Positions 25,889 to 34,041 of a stretch of 64,000 nucleotides of DNA are shown here, in pieces. This stretch comes from Streptomyces seoulensis. GTDB lineage: Bacteria; Actinomycetota; Actinomycetes; Streptomycetales; Streptomycetaceae. The DNA is taken from NCBI GenBank assembly GCA_013364255.1, contig CP054937.1:1-64000 (forward strand). The letters are read 5' to 3'. Position 1 is the stretch's first letter. Each line of letters opens with the position of its first letter. Position numbers and translations under genes: made by a program. The notes beneath the pieces were generated by a model. That model had not been told where the DNA came from and ran no database searches. It saw nothing but the letters and a program-made list of their open reading frames with translations.

Positions 25889-26824
25889 ATGCCGCAGGGC
25901 ATCGAGGCCCCCGCCGCCATGCAGGCGGAGGGCCCCACTCAGCACACCCAAAACCAGGCCGCCCGGCTGAGCGCCTATCAGCTGCGGATGCTCCACGGAG
26001 GCATCAACCCCAACCGCGTCCGCAACCTGCGCGGGCTGGCCCACCTGGAAGCGTGGGACGTCCGACGTCAGCTCATCCGCGTCTTCGGCTTCGGCGGCTT
26101 CTCAATCGAGACACTGTCCCTAGACCTGGTCCACAACCACGGTCAGGAGGGGTTCCGAAGGAAGAACAAGCAGGGAGATCCGTACGGCGACCCGTTCACG
26201 GCGTGGACCGTGGTCTATCGCGCGCAGGTCCGCCTGACCGTGTTCGACGTCAACGGCCGGGAAGTCTCCCACTGGGAAGACGGCGCGGCCGGCGACGCAG
26301 TGAATCAGCCGTCGGTAGGCGACGCGCACGACATGGCGATGAAGACGGCGTTCTCCCAGGCCTTGAAGCGGTGCGCAGTGAACCTGGGCGACCAGTTCGG
26401 GCTGTCGCTGTACAACGACGGGTCGCGGGATGCGGTGGTCTGCTTCTCGGCTGCGCATCCGCCGCAGGAGTGGAAGCAGGCGGCGCCGCCGCAGCCTGAG
26501 CCGGAGGACCCGCCAGTGAAGCCGGAGCCTGGCGCGAAAGCTGCGGCTGATGCTGAGGCGGAACAGGGTCCAGCGTCTGAGCCCCGGTCGGGGCAGGAGG
26601 AGTCTCGGGAGCAGGCGTTGGCGCGGCTGACGGAGCAGTACCGGAACTGCTGGGGCAACCAGCTGGCGCTGTCGCAGATCCGGTTGGAGGGCAAGAAGCT
26701 CGGACTGTCGGAGCAGCGGGTGCAGGGTCCGCCGCCGGAGTCTGCGTGGACGACGTTCGACAAGCTCCTCGCGGACCATATCGCCGAGCTGGAAGCCGAG
26801 CGGGACGGGAGGGCCGCCGCATGA
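25889..26824 (+). CDS. Rad52-family single-strand annealing protein
   Basis: A 311-residue protein with TAGGAGA before the ATG. Residues 20-175 follow the Rad52/Rad22 pattern: AWDVRRQLIRVFGFGGFS at the start, a beta-rich middle with YRAQVRLTVFDVNG, and AHDMAMKTAFSQALKRCA before NLGDQFG. Residues 190-250 are a Pro/Glu-rich linker and the C-terminal part is helical. It would anneal complementary single strands in phage recombination, partnered by the SSB at 44593 and RusA at 42311. Confidence 0.85.
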   Translation: MPQGIEAPAAMQAEGPTQHTQNQAARLSAYQLRMLHGGINPNRVRNLRGLAHLEAWDVRRQLIRVFGFGGFSIETLSLDLVHNHGQEGFRRKNKQGDPYGDPFTAWTVVYRAQVRLTVFDVNGREVSHWEDGAAGDAVNQPSVGDAHDMAMKTAFSQALKRCAVNLGDQFGLSLYNDGSRDAVVCFSAAHPPQEWKQAAPPQPEPEDPPVKPEPGAKAAADAEAEQGPASEPRSGQEESREQALARLTEQYRNCWGNQLALSQIRLEGKKLGLSEQRVQGPPPESAWTTFDKLLADHIAELEAERDGRAAA

Positions 26825-26901
26825 CGTACCGCCACGACGACGAACTGACCCTCATGGACTGGTTCTGCGGGACCGTCCTGCTGCTGGGGGTGGCGGCGTG
26901 A
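26821..26901 (+). pseudogene. N-terminal remnant of a cytosine-5 DNA methyltransferase
   Basis: A 26-codon frame coupled by ATGA to the Rad52 gene. It contains LTLMDWFCG, which matches motif I (DxFCG) at the start of C5 methyltransferases, then breaks down to a stop. The matching C-terminal remnant lies at 27330-27458, with an endonuclease gene between them. Confidence 0.55.
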
Positions 26902-26915
26902 CGAGCGTTCTCGAA

Positions 26916-27308
26916 TCAGGCTTCAGCAGGTGCGGCGTACCGCTCCAGGTACTCAGCCGCCGCCCGGAGTCGAGCAGGGTCGTCGCTGAACAGCCCGAGG
27001 CCGGAGTTGCATCCGCTGCACAGCACGCCGCGTATCACGCCGGTGCGATGGCAGTGGTCGATCGATGGTCGCCGGACACGCCCCGAACGCGTGACGGTCT
27101 CGGTCGAGCCGCAGATCGCGCAGTGGGGGGTCACGAGCCCCAGGGCCTCCCGGCGCTTCTCTTCCTTGGCGTCATGTCGGCGCCGGCGCTCAAGGGCGAA
27201 GCAGATGCGGCAGAGCGAGCGGAATGTGAACGAGTCCGACCGGCGGTATCCGTTCTCCTCGGTGAGGACGACGTCACATCGGGCACAGTTCGTGCGCGGA
27301 ATTCTCAT
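26916..27308 (-). CDS. Endonuclease VII-like HNH nuclease
   Basis: A 130-residue protein on the strand opposite to its surroundings. It has CARC...CRIC and CAIC...C zinc ligands and the endonuclease VII motif DHCHRTGVIRGVLCSGCN followed by GLGLFSDDP. Family members resolve branched DNA or act as freestanding homing endonucleases. It lies between two remnants of a cytosine methyltransferase, consistent with invasion of that gene. Confidence 0.8.
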   Translation of the reverse strand: MRIPRTNCARCDVVLTEENGYRRSDSFTFRSLCRICFALERRRRHDAKEEKRREALGLVTPHCAICGSTETVTRSGRVRRPSIDHCHRTGVIRGVLCSGCNSGLGLFSDDPARLRAAAEYLERYAAPAEA

Positions 27309-27329
27309 TGCCCGATTCTACCTGCACAG

Positions 27330-27458
27330 AGGGGGAGTTGGTACGGCAACGCCGTCACCCCGAACGCCGCCGAGGTGCTGGTGTGCGCGCTGGTGGAGGC
27401 CATCACGGGTCAGGAGATAGAGCGGTACTCCGGCGAGCCGTACGCGGTCGCTGCCTGA
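27330..27458 (+). pseudogene. C-terminal remnant of a cytosine-5 DNA methyltransferase
   Basis: The plus-strand frame here reads WYGNAVTPNAAEVLVCALVE and ends at 27458; this matches motif X (GNAVxP) at the C-terminus of C5 methyltransferases. The catalytic middle of the enzyme (PCQ loop, ENV motif, target recognition domain) is missing. Confidence 0.6.
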
Positions 27459-27568
27459 ACCACTTCGCTGCGGCCCGCTCCCTCTCTGGTGCGGGCCGCT
27501 GTCGTTCCCTGTGCAGTCCCTGGTCTGGGGCGTCCGCTCATCACCGTCTGCCGATTGGGGTGTTCGTT

Positions 27569-27820
27569 GTGTCGTCGTTGCTGCCTGTATGTCTTCCGGC
27601 CGGTGTGCTGGTGGGCGTGATGCTGGTGTCGGTGGTGTACAGCGCGGTGTTCGCGGTCCGGGCACGGTATCGGCGCCGTGCGGGCCGGCCGTCGGGCTTT
27701 CTGCCGCCGTATGTGCGGGACCCGGTGGTGGAGGAGCGGGTGGCGCGCCAGCAGTCGGTGGTGCTGTCGGCGGAGCTGATTGTGACCGCCGAGTGGGCGC
27801 GAGTGATCGCAGAGAAGTGA
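27569..27820 (+). CDS. Small membrane protein
   Basis: An 83-residue protein with one N-terminal hydrophobic helix (about 3-28), a basic segment (RARYRRRAGRP) and a helical acidic C-terminus. GTG 27569 is the likeliest start. It may be a single-pass protein with a cytoplasmic tail. Confidence 0.45.
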   Translation: MSSLLPVCLPAGVLVGVMLVSVVYSAVFAVRARYRRRAGRPSGFLPPYVRDPVVEERVARQQSVVLSAELIVTAEWARVIAEK

Positions 27821-27854
27821 CCGTTCCCTTCCCTTGAGTAGGAGGTGAGTGCCG

Positions 27855-28154
27855 GTGACGGCTCGAACCGTTCAGGCCGCCGCGGTGCTCGCCGCGGCGG
27901 TTGCTGTTTGTGGGCTGGTGCAGGAGGCGCGGTGTCGTCGGGCTCGTCGTGAGGCTGTGGCGGAGCGGCTGATGGCCGGCTGTGTGCTGCGGGACCAGTC
28001 GGTGCTGCTGGCTGATGTGGAGGCGTTCCGGCGGCGGCTGATGCCGTTGCTGGCGCAGGAAGCGGTGCTGGCGTCGGCGGACGCGGTCCTCGAGGACGCT
28101 CTCGCCGTGGGCGGGATGCGGATAGATCCGACGGTGGAGGGAGGCTCGGAATGA
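27855..28154 (+). CDS. Hypothetical protein with N-terminal membrane helix
   Basis: A 99-residue protein; GTG 27855 is favoured by AGGAGG 9 bases upstream. Residues 5-22 are hydrophobic, then the chain is helical and charged. It is coupled to the WhiB-like gene by an ATGA overlap. Confidence 0.55.
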   Translation: MTARTVQAAAVLAAAVAVCGLVQEARCRRARREAVAERLMAGCVLRDQSVLLADVEAFRRRLMPLLAQEAVLASADAVLEDALAVGGMRIDPTVEGGSE

Positions 28155-28990
28155 CTGGCGTGACTGACTCGCTGGCCGCGTATGAGGCGTGGACGACGCA
28201 CCGGCACTACCGGTATCGGGGGTGTGCTCCGGACGTCGACAATCCGCGCGTGGCTGCGGGGAATCCGGACCTGTCGTTGGATGCGTGGTCGGGTGAGGAC
28301 CGGGATGGTGGGGAGCCGCAGAAGGACCGCATCGCCCGGGAGCGGGCCGCGGTGGAGGTGTGCTTGGGCTGCCCGGTGATGGTGCTGTGCGGCCAGTATG
28401 CGAACTCGGTCGTGATGGATGAGGGGAGGGCGCGGCTGGCGGAGCCTGAGGGGATTTGGGGTGGCCAGTTGGGTCTGGAGCGGCATCGGGCGTTCATTGC
28501 GCGCCGGCATGAGGTGGCTGCGGCGGCGCCGGTGCGGTTGATCGCGACGAAGCAGCGGTTGCGGGTGCTGCACGCTCTGGCTCGGCATTCGGATGCGGAG
28601 GCGGTGGCGGCGGCGGCTGGGGTGGATGTGCGGACCGCGAACTGGCAGCGCAGCCGGCTCACGACGCAGCTCAACCTGGACCGGCAGTCGGCGACGCGGG
28701 CTGAGTTGCTGCGGGTGGCGGTGGAGCGGGGTCTGCTCGATGGGTCGGTGGTGGTGGCGGATGACGGGCTGGTGCCTGCGGTGCCGCCGGCGACCGGGCC
28801 TGCCCCTGCGGCTGACGTCCCTGTGTCGGAGCCGCTGGTCGCCAGCCCTGTCATCCCGGGCGGCAGGGTCTTCAAGCACAAGCAGAGGCCTGCCTACATC
28901 CCGGGCCAGCTCGAGTTCTTCCCGGCCGAGGCCGTTGTGGCGCCGGTCGTTCCCTTGTACCCGTCTCGCCGTATGGAGGCCGCAGCATGA
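28151..28990 (+). CDS. WhiB-like iron-sulfur protein fused to a helix-turn-helix region
   Basis: A 279-residue protein. Residues 20-120 show a WhiB domain: Cys in GCAPDVD, then CLGCPVMVLC with the CxxCxxxxxC spacing, then GIWGG. Residues about 135-195 form an HTH-like stretch (LRVLHALARHSDAEAVAAAAGV). The rest is Pro/Val-rich. Standard WhiB proteins are 80-130 residues, so this is more than twice the usual size. Phage WhiB proteins can antagonise host WhiB2 or alter sigma factor output. It is coupled to both neighbours. Confidence 0.8.
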   Translation: MTGVTDSLAAYEAWTTHRHYRYRGCAPDVDNPRVAAGNPDLSLDAWSGEDRDGGEPQKDRIARERAAVEVCLGCPVMVLCGQYANSVVMDEGRARLAEPEGIWGGQLGLERHRAFIARRHEVAAAAPVRLIATKQRLRVLHALARHSDAEAVAAAAGVDVRTANWQRSRLTTQLNLDRQSATRAELLRVAVERGLLDGSVVVADDGLVPAVPPATGPAPAADVPVSEPLVASPVIPGGRVFKHKQRPAYIPGQLEFFPAEAVVAPVVPLYPSRRMEAAA

Positions 28991-29406
28991 CCGAACTCGA
29001 CACCACCCCTGTCGCCGTGTCCGCCGAGGAGCAGCAGGAGTTCGAGGTGATGCGTACGGATGCGGTGTTGGCGGGGCGGGCGATGTCGTCGGGCGAGTTC
29101 TTGGCGGGTCTGATTGCGCACGCCGAGTTGGAGACGGTGGGCCGGCCGGACCGGTTGGCGGTGGACTTGTTCCCGGGGGTGGATCCGGTGGTGGTGCAGG
29201 AGATTTGGGATCGGGCGCTGGCGGTGGGGTTGCATGCGGGGAGGCGTGCGGGGGCGGCTCGGTTCTATCGGGATGAGTTGGATCGTGTGGCGGGCCTGTT
29301 GGCGGAGGCGGGGTTCGTTGCGATGGCGGGTCTGGTGTCGCGGTCGCGGCGGCTGGTGGCACCGGAGTCGCATCCGGCGGACGGTGAGGAAGGGCGCGGG
29401 CACTGA
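28987..29406 (+). CDS. Hypothetical helical protein
   Basis: A 139-residue protein, acidic in its N-terminal third and helical thereafter, coupled to the WhiB-like gene (ATGA). It ends the transcription unit that began at 25889. No motif recognised. Confidence 0.55.
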   Translation: MTELDTTPVAVSAEEQQEFEVMRTDAVLAGRAMSSGEFLAGLIAHAELETVGRPDRLAVDLFPGVDPVVVQEIWDRALAVGLHAGRRAGAARFYRDELDRVAGLLAEAGFVAMAGLVSRSRRLVAPESHPADGEEGRGH

Positions 29407-29505
29407 TAGGCGGTCAGGGCCGGTATGACAAGTCGTACTTGAGACACAGGGGAAGGGCGGCAGACAGTGGCGGTGTCAACGGGTAGCATGTGGTACACGT
29501 CAGAT

Positions 29506-29523
29506 GACCACTCAGATGTGGTC
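29506..29523 (+). promoter_or_regulatory. Inverted repeat upstream of the replication region
   Basis: GACCAC and GTGGTC flank a 6-base spacer, followed by a related TGGCCAC. With the CAGATG direct repeat (29501 and 29513) this looks like a protein-binding site ahead of the hairpin leader. Confidence 0.4.
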
Positions 29524-29546
29524 GCTGGCCACAAGACAATAAGGAA

Positions 29547-29592
29547 CGGCCCCGCAGTGGTCCGAGTGCTACCAACACTCGGTGCGGGGCCG
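29547..29592 (+). ncRNA. Long bulged hairpin leader before the replication genes
   Basis: CGGCCCCGCA (29547-29556) pairs with TGCGGGGCCG (29583-29592), enclosing an inner stem CCGAGTG/CACTCGG and a 5-base one-sided bulge. It lies 33 bases before the small ORF at 29626. It could be an attenuator, an antisense target or a terminator of the preceding operon. Confidence 0.45.
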
Positions 29593-29625
29593 GGCCGACA
29601 CTCAACTCCTACGAAGGTGCCGACG

Positions 29626-29751
29626 ATGGCTAAGCGTACCCGGGGTACTTCCCCTCATGACAGGGCGGCCCGAAGTTTCTGCGGTTCCGGCGTGAAGATC
29701 ACACCGCCGACGCAGCCGGGCCCTGTCCCTTCTACCTTCTCCCTCGCGTGA
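29626..29751 (+). CDS. Small leader ORF
   Basis: A 41-codon frame (MAKRTRGTSPHDR...) whose TGA overlaps the GTG of the next gene (GTGA). It may be a translational leader coupling the hairpin region to the following gene. No homology recognised. Confidence 0.4.
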   Translation: MAKRTRGTSPHDRAARSFCGSGVKITPPTQPGPVPSTFSLA

Positions 29752-30563
29752 CCCCCGACGACCGGGACGCGTTGGTCCGCTACGACCAGCTCGCTTCCCG
29801 CGTCTACGGAGAGACCCGCATGCCCAGCGGCACGAGGGACCTGATCCTGGCCCTCGGCTGGGTAACCCTGCGGGACCCCCGCCGCCACGACCCCACTCGT
29901 TCGATCTGGGAGCGGACGCGAGATGTGCTGAACGCGGACAACAAGCGGATCTGGCAGCTCATCGCCGAGGACGCCCCCCGCTACGACGTCCGACTGACGG
30001 AGGCCAACACCCTGAGTGGCTGCCAGGCCCCGATGATCCGCGTCGATCGCCTCTGCGGCCGCAGCACCATGCACGGCTTCTCTGAGTTCGACCCTGCAAC
30101 CGGCTGGTCGCGCTACTGGGGGTTCTGCAACAGGCCGCGCTGCCGCGAGTACGCCAAGCCGATTTGGGAGCGCGCACGGCACAGTGCCACTAAGCGGCCG
30201 GAGCCGATCCCGAACGCTGGCGGACTGCTGCCCCTGTTCTTCACCTGGGGCTGGGAGGCGAAGTACCTCAAGGCTGCCGAGTTGATCCACACGATCCACG
30301 GTTGGAAGCCTCCGTCGTATGGCCTATCCGCCGACGAGTGGCCCGAGGTGCCCGGCCAGGAGAAACCGAAGGCGTTCCCGAAGCTACGGCTGATCGCATC
30401 CGAGGGCGAGATCAAGGCCGAACGCGCCCCGGAGTTGGTCACCACATCAGCTCGGGCAAAGTCGTTCCGTTCCAACCTCCACGCGGGCCAGCAGCGCTCC
30501 AAGTTTTCCGTGGTGGCCATGCCACGGCAGACCCCACCCACTGAGGGAGATCGAGTGACGTAG
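29748..30563 (+). CDS. Hypothetical protein of the replication region
   Basis: A 271-residue protein with a Cys/His-containing middle: CGRSTMHGF and FCNRPRCREYAKPIW at about 100-145 could bind zinc. Both flanks are helical and basic (for example RHSATKRPEP). Its position immediately before the Rep-like gene suggests a replication or copy-control role. I do not recognise the family. Confidence 0.6.
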   Translation: MTPDDRDALVRYDQLASRVYGETRMPSGTRDLILALGWVTLRDPRRHDPTRSIWERTRDVLNADNKRIWQLIAEDAPRYDVRLTEANTLSGCQAPMIRVDRLCGRSTMHGFSEFDPATGWSRYWGFCNRPRCREYAKPIWERARHSATKRPEPIPNAGGLLPLFFTWGWEAKYLKAAELIHTIHGWKPPSYGLSADEWPEVPGQEKPKAFPKLRLIASEGEIKAERAPELVTTSARAKSFRSNLHAGQQRSKFSVVAMPRQTPPTEGDRVT

Positions 30564-30780
30564 CAAGTAGCTGAGGCGGGAGGTCCCTGGGCCCCTTGGC
30601 GGGGGCTTCATCCTCTACCGCCTGGCCGCTGGTGTTGGCGCACCGTGCGCGGCCTACTTCCACGGCTCGAAGTTGGCGCTTCGAGCTAAGGCTCCGGTCT
30701 CCCGGAGCGTCCATCAGGTTCTGACCGAACCACTCACCACCGAGCGGGCTTTTTCATGTCCGCAGGACGGCAGATACATA
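30564..30780 (+). other. Structured intergenic region upstream of rep, possible origin or leader
   Basis: Three consecutive hairpins stand close together: GCTCGAAG/CTTCGAGC (30665-30686), GCTCCG/CGGAGC (30691-30708) and GGTTC/GAACC (30717-30731), followed by a T-run. The region may contain the plasmid origin or a copy-control RNA. Confidence 0.4.
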
Positions 30781-30840
30781 GTGCCTCAGCACACCCCCGC
30801 ATGTCGACTTCCCGCCCCAACCACGGGCGATTCGCACCCT

Positions 30841-32172
30841 ATGTCCGCCCACACGGACGGCACCCAGTGCCCCCACCCCACCCACAACACGCACACCCCC
30901 AACACCACAATCGAACACCCGAACGATTACAGTGGACCCCGGTTCGCTCTCGTCCGCGGTACCGACCAAGAGGTCACCCACACCGCATCCCGACGAAGCG
31001 GCCCGCGTAGGTGGCTTCGCGCGGTCCGGTGGCTGATCGCAGCCGGCCTCCACAGCCGCGCGAACGCCACCACGCAGCGCATCGCCGAAGACCTCGCCCA
31101 GCGCATGAACTACGACACCGGACACGTCCTGTACGGCCTGGACGAGATGGTCGCCCGCCTCGGCATCTCCCGCGCCTCCATCGCCCGCCACATCGGCTAC
31201 CTCCGCGAACTCGGCGCGCTCGCCTGGGCCCAGCACGGCACCCGCACCAACCGATACCGCGCACTGGGTCTCAAGGGCTACGCAGGCACCGCCACCATCT
31301 ACGCCGCGGTCATGCCGGCCGTCTACGACCACGCCATGGGCCACACGATCGTCGGCTCCGGCTACGAGGCACGCATCATCATCGACCAGCGCGGTCAGCA
31401 GCCCACCATCCCCGCGCCCCGCTCGGAGCCTGTGGATAACCCGCCTGTGGATAACTCCGCTCCGAAGGCCCGTGAGACCCCTTCCCTAACGGTGGTTAAG
31501 AAGAGTGGTCAGGTTCAGGTAGAGGGTGGTGTAACTACTACCGCGCAGCGGCAGCGAACCGACTCCACGCCCAACACCAGCAGCAGGAAACGGCGGGCCA
31601 CGATCCTCGGCAACACCGTCACCGCCCGCGGCATGCAGCACGGCGCCAAACTCGCCGCCGCTATCCGCCGCCGCGTCTCCTGGGTCCACCGAGCCAGCCA
31701 CGACCAACTCCGCTGGGTGTGTGCCGACATGGGCGAGCAGCAGTGGACCGAAGACCAGGCCGTCCGTTTCGTTGTCGAAGCCGGGTTCAAGCACCGCGCC
31801 GGTTTCGCGTGGGAGCCCTCAAACCCGCACCGCCTGATTGCCGCGGAACTCCGCGCCCACCAGGAGCAGCAGCAGGCCGACCGGCAGATGCAGGAAAACC
31901 TCGCGCAGGCCGTCGCCTGGGAGGACTCCACCGCAGCCAAGAACCTCCGCTCCCTCGCCGCCCTGTTCGGCACCGCCCCGGCCGCCGAGCCGGAACCCGT
32001 GCGCACCGATGAGGACCGGCTGCGCGCCCGCATGGACTGGAACATTTGGCCCAAGATCCTCGACCACCTCGCCGAAGACGAGCTGGACGCCCTCGACCTG
32101 TACGGCAAGTCCCTCGTCGACTTCGCCATTGAGCAGGGCGCCCGACTCGACCGCCAGGGAGCATGGGCATGA
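30841..32172 (+). CDS. Replication initiator-like winged-helix protein
   Basis: A protein of 443 residues from ATG 30841; an upstream GTG at 30781 would add 20 residues and neither start has a good ribosome site. About 90-175 is a winged HTH (MVARLGISRASIARHIGYL, then a wing with GTRTNRYRAL). A Pro/Ser-rich linker follows (about 200-270), then a helical region with WVCADMGEQQWTEDQAVRF and RLIAAELRAH. Similar HTH proteins serve as Rep on Streptomyces plasmids. Its neighbours (DciA-like helicase loaders, ParAB) support a replication role, which is not proved by sequence alone. Confidence 0.65.
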   Translation: MSAHTDGTQCPHPTHNTHTPNTTIEHPNDYSGPRFALVRGTDQEVTHTASRRSGPRRWLRAVRWLIAAGLHSRANATTQRIAEDLAQRMNYDTGHVLYGLDEMVARLGISRASIARHIGYLRELGALAWAQHGTRTNRYRALGLKGYAGTATIYAAVMPAVYDHAMGHTIVGSGYEARIIIDQRGQQPTIPAPRSEPVDNPPVDNSAPKARETPSLTVVKKSGQVQVEGGVTTTAQRQRTDSTPNTSSRKRRATILGNTVTARGMQHGAKLAAAIRRRVSWVHRASHDQLRWVCADMGEQQWTEDQAVRFVVEAGFKHRAGFAWEPSNPHRLIAAELRAHQEQQQADRQMQENLAQAVAWEDSTAAKNLRSLAALFGTAPAAEPEPVRTDEDRLRARMDWNIWPKILDHLAEDELDALDLYGKSLVDFAIEQGARLDRQGAWA

Positions 32173-32789
32173 GTGAGCAGCTGTCGGCCGACGAGGTCAT
32201 GGCGGCATTCCAGGGCGTATGGGAAGAGGTCTTCCACGACGCTCCGGTCATCCCTCAGGGATACGCCGACGGGACGCTTACCGTGGCGACCGTCAGCCGG
32301 GTCTGGCACACCCAGCTCAGGCTCATCGGCCACAACCTGGCCGCCAAACTGAACGCCGTCCTGCCCGCCCCCATCATCAACACCGTCCGCGTCCGCCTGG
32401 ACCCGATCCGGATCCTCGTCACCGGCTCCCGCACCTGGACCAGAACCCGCACCGTGGACGACGCCCTCCTGAACGCCTGGCACGACGCCACACAGGTCTA
32501 CGGGCTGGGTACCGCCATCGTCGTCGTACACGGAGCCTGCCCCCACGGAGCCGACGCGTACGCCGACGCATGGGCAACCCGCCAGGACCGCCAGTACGTG
32601 TCTGTCGAACCCCATGCAGCCGACTGGAAGAACCACGGTCGCGGGGCCGGCTTCCGACGCAACGCAGAGATGGTCCAGTGCGGAGCCGATCTCTGCCTGG
32701 CCTTCATCAAGGACGGCTCATCCGGCGCCATGCACACGGCGAACCTTGCCGAGGCGAACGCCATCCCGACCATTCGCTTCGAGGAGTAG
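32169..32789 (+). CDS. DciA-like (DUF721) domain fused to a YspA/SLOG-type domain
   Basis: A 206-residue fusion. ATG 32169 is set by AGGGAG 7 bases upstream and ATGA overlap with rep. Residues 1-75 match the DUF721/DciA core (W...V..DGTLTVATVSRVWHTQL..L...L). DciA loads the replicative helicase in most bacteria. Residues 78-206 form a Rossmann-like SLOG domain (RILVTGSRTW, VVVHGACPHGADAYADAW, RNAEMVQCGADLCLAF), as in YspA/DUF2493, a nucleotide-binding fold. I know no standard protein with this architecture. Confidence 0.75.
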   Translation: MSEQLSADEVMAAFQGVWEEVFHDAPVIPQGYADGTLTVATVSRVWHTQLRLIGHNLAAKLNAVLPAPIINTVRVRLDPIRILVTGSRTWTRTRTVDDALLNAWHDATQVYGLGTAIVVVHGACPHGADAYADAWATRQDRQYVSVEPHAADWKNHGRGAGFRRNAEMVQCGADLCLAFIKDGSSGAMHTANLAEANAIPTIRFEE

Positions 32790-32791
32790 CC

Positions 32792-33577
32792 ATGTCTGAC
32801 ATCTCTCCCGCGTCCGGAGCCGACCTCGCCAGGCAGGCCCTCGCCGCAGCCCGAGCCAACGCCAAAACCCGACCCGCCCCCGGCCCGAAGAAGACGCGCC
32901 GCGCCACCCGTCCAACCCGCGGCATCTACGGCGACCCGCAGGGGCTTGCAGGAGTCCTCCAGCGGCTCACCGCCGAACAGGGCTGGGAAGACAACCTCAA
33001 CGGCGGCAACCTCATCGACCAGTGGACGACGATCGCCCCCACCGAACTCGCCACCACCGTCCAGCCCGTCTCCTACGACGCCGACCGCGGCGTCCTCGAG
33101 GTCCGCCCCTCCAGCCCCGCCTACGCCACCCAGATCCGCCTGTTCCAACACCAGCTGGTCCAGCACCTGAACCGGCAACTCGGCCGGCCCGCGGTCCGCG
33201 CCATCCGTGTCCTGTCCGCCGGGCACGTCAGCACCGACACGGACATGCCTGCACCGCGGCCCGAGCCCGAGGAGCCGGTGAAGACACGCGAGACCGCTTC
33301 GGCCGGCTACCGGGCCGCCCTCGACGCCGCCCTCACCCACCGGCCCGACCGCGCCCCCACCAATCCGTACGTCGCCGAAGCCATCGCCCGGCAGGAGGTT
33401 GCACTGCGTGCCAACCGGCAGGCGGAGGACGAGCACCGCGACGCGGTGTGGGAGATCGACCGGCTCACTACCGCCCACACCGACCAGGCCGAGACGGTCC
33501 GCCGGGCCGCCATCGCCCGAGCCCGCCACGAACGCGCCGCCGGCGACACTCCGCGCCGGTTGTTCGGTGCCGCCTGA
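32792..33577 (+). CDS. DciA-like (DUF721) protein
   Basis: A 261-residue protein two bases after the previous gene. The N-terminus (SGADLARQALAAARANAKTR) and residues 55-140 (WEDNLNGGNLIDQWTTIAP, then VLEVRPSSPAYATQIRLFQ) follow the actinobacterial DUF721 form normally found next to recF, a DciA homologue that assists helicase loading. The C-terminal half is a charged helix. Two DciA-like proteins in tandem behind a Rep-like gene point to a self-supplied helicase loader. Confidence 0.75.
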   Translation: MSDISPASGADLARQALAAARANAKTRPAPGPKKTRRATRPTRGIYGDPQGLAGVLQRLTAEQGWEDNLNGGNLIDQWTTIAPTELATTVQPVSYDADRGVLEVRPSSPAYATQIRLFQHQLVQHLNRQLGRPAVRAIRVLSAGHVSTDTDMPAPRPEPEEPVKTRETASAGYRAALDAALTHRPDRAPTNPYVAEAIARQEVALRANRQAEDEHRDAVWEIDRLTTAHTDQAETVRRAAIARARHERAAGDTPRRLFGAA

Positions 33578-33645
33578 TCCGGGGGAACGCCGGAGCGGAT
33601 CCGGTGCATCGTGGCAGCGATCAACCGCACGGATCGGAGCCACCC

Positions 33646-33831
33646 ATGACCCAGGCCCTCACCCGCACCCCCACCTGGCACGCCCTTGAGGAAGCCGACG
33701 AACGGGCCTGGCTCGACCACTGGGCCCGCGCCGAACGAACCCCCGAATGCCCGTGGGCACGCCCCGACTGGGACGTCATGGGCGACTGGACGTCATTCCT
33801 GCGGGCCGCCCGAACCGCCACCGGAAGCTGA
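33646..33831 (+). CDS. Small acidic Trp-rich protein
   Basis: A 61-residue protein with six Trp residues (THxALEEADERAWLDHW-like segment and WARPDWDVMGDW). GGAGCC precedes the ATG. Unknown role in the partition region. Confidence 0.5.
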   Translation: MTQALTRTPTWHALEEADERAWLDHWARAERTPECPWARPDWDVMGDWTSFLRAARTATGS

Positions 33832-33833
33832 CC

Positions 33834-33986
33834 ATGCCTGCCACCATCACCGTGCCCCGCGACTCCTACCCGCGGCCCCACCTCATCCACGACCACACCA
33901 GCCTGTTCATCGAGCCGGCCTACCCCGACGGGCAGCCCTACGCCGACGACCAGGACGAGGATGAGAGCGAGCATCCCGATCTCTAA
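33834..33986 (+). CDS. Small acidic protein ending at a parS-like site
   Basis: A 50-residue protein starting 2 bases after the previous stop, with an acidic tail (DDQDEDESEH). Its stop codon TAA lies inside the first parS-like palindrome. Confidence 0.5.
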   Translation: MPATITVPRDSYPRPHLIHDHTSLFIEPAYPDGQPYADDQDEDESEHPDL

Positions 33987-33999
33987 AACCCGGTTTTAG
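33983..33999. repeat. parS-like centromere site 1
   Basis: CTAAAACCCGGTTTTAG is a 17-bp palindrome around a central C, with core AAAACCCGGTTTT. The core occurs four times within 2 kb around parAB and I saw it nowhere else in the window. Confidence 0.75.
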
Positions 34000-34041
34000 C
34001 CCCAACCCGGCTCCAACTGCCTCCCCTGTCGTTGTCCGTAC

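Noticed and set aside
26898..27329. Plus-strand coding frame through the endonuclease region
   Set aside because: Only its last 40 codons resemble a protein family (methyltransferase end). The middle is the shadow of the endonuclease VII gene on the minus strand.
31515..32636. Long minus-strand frame opposite the rep and DciA-like genes
   Set aside because: The plus strand carries recognisable domains here; the minus-strand frame is low complexity and has no ribosome site.
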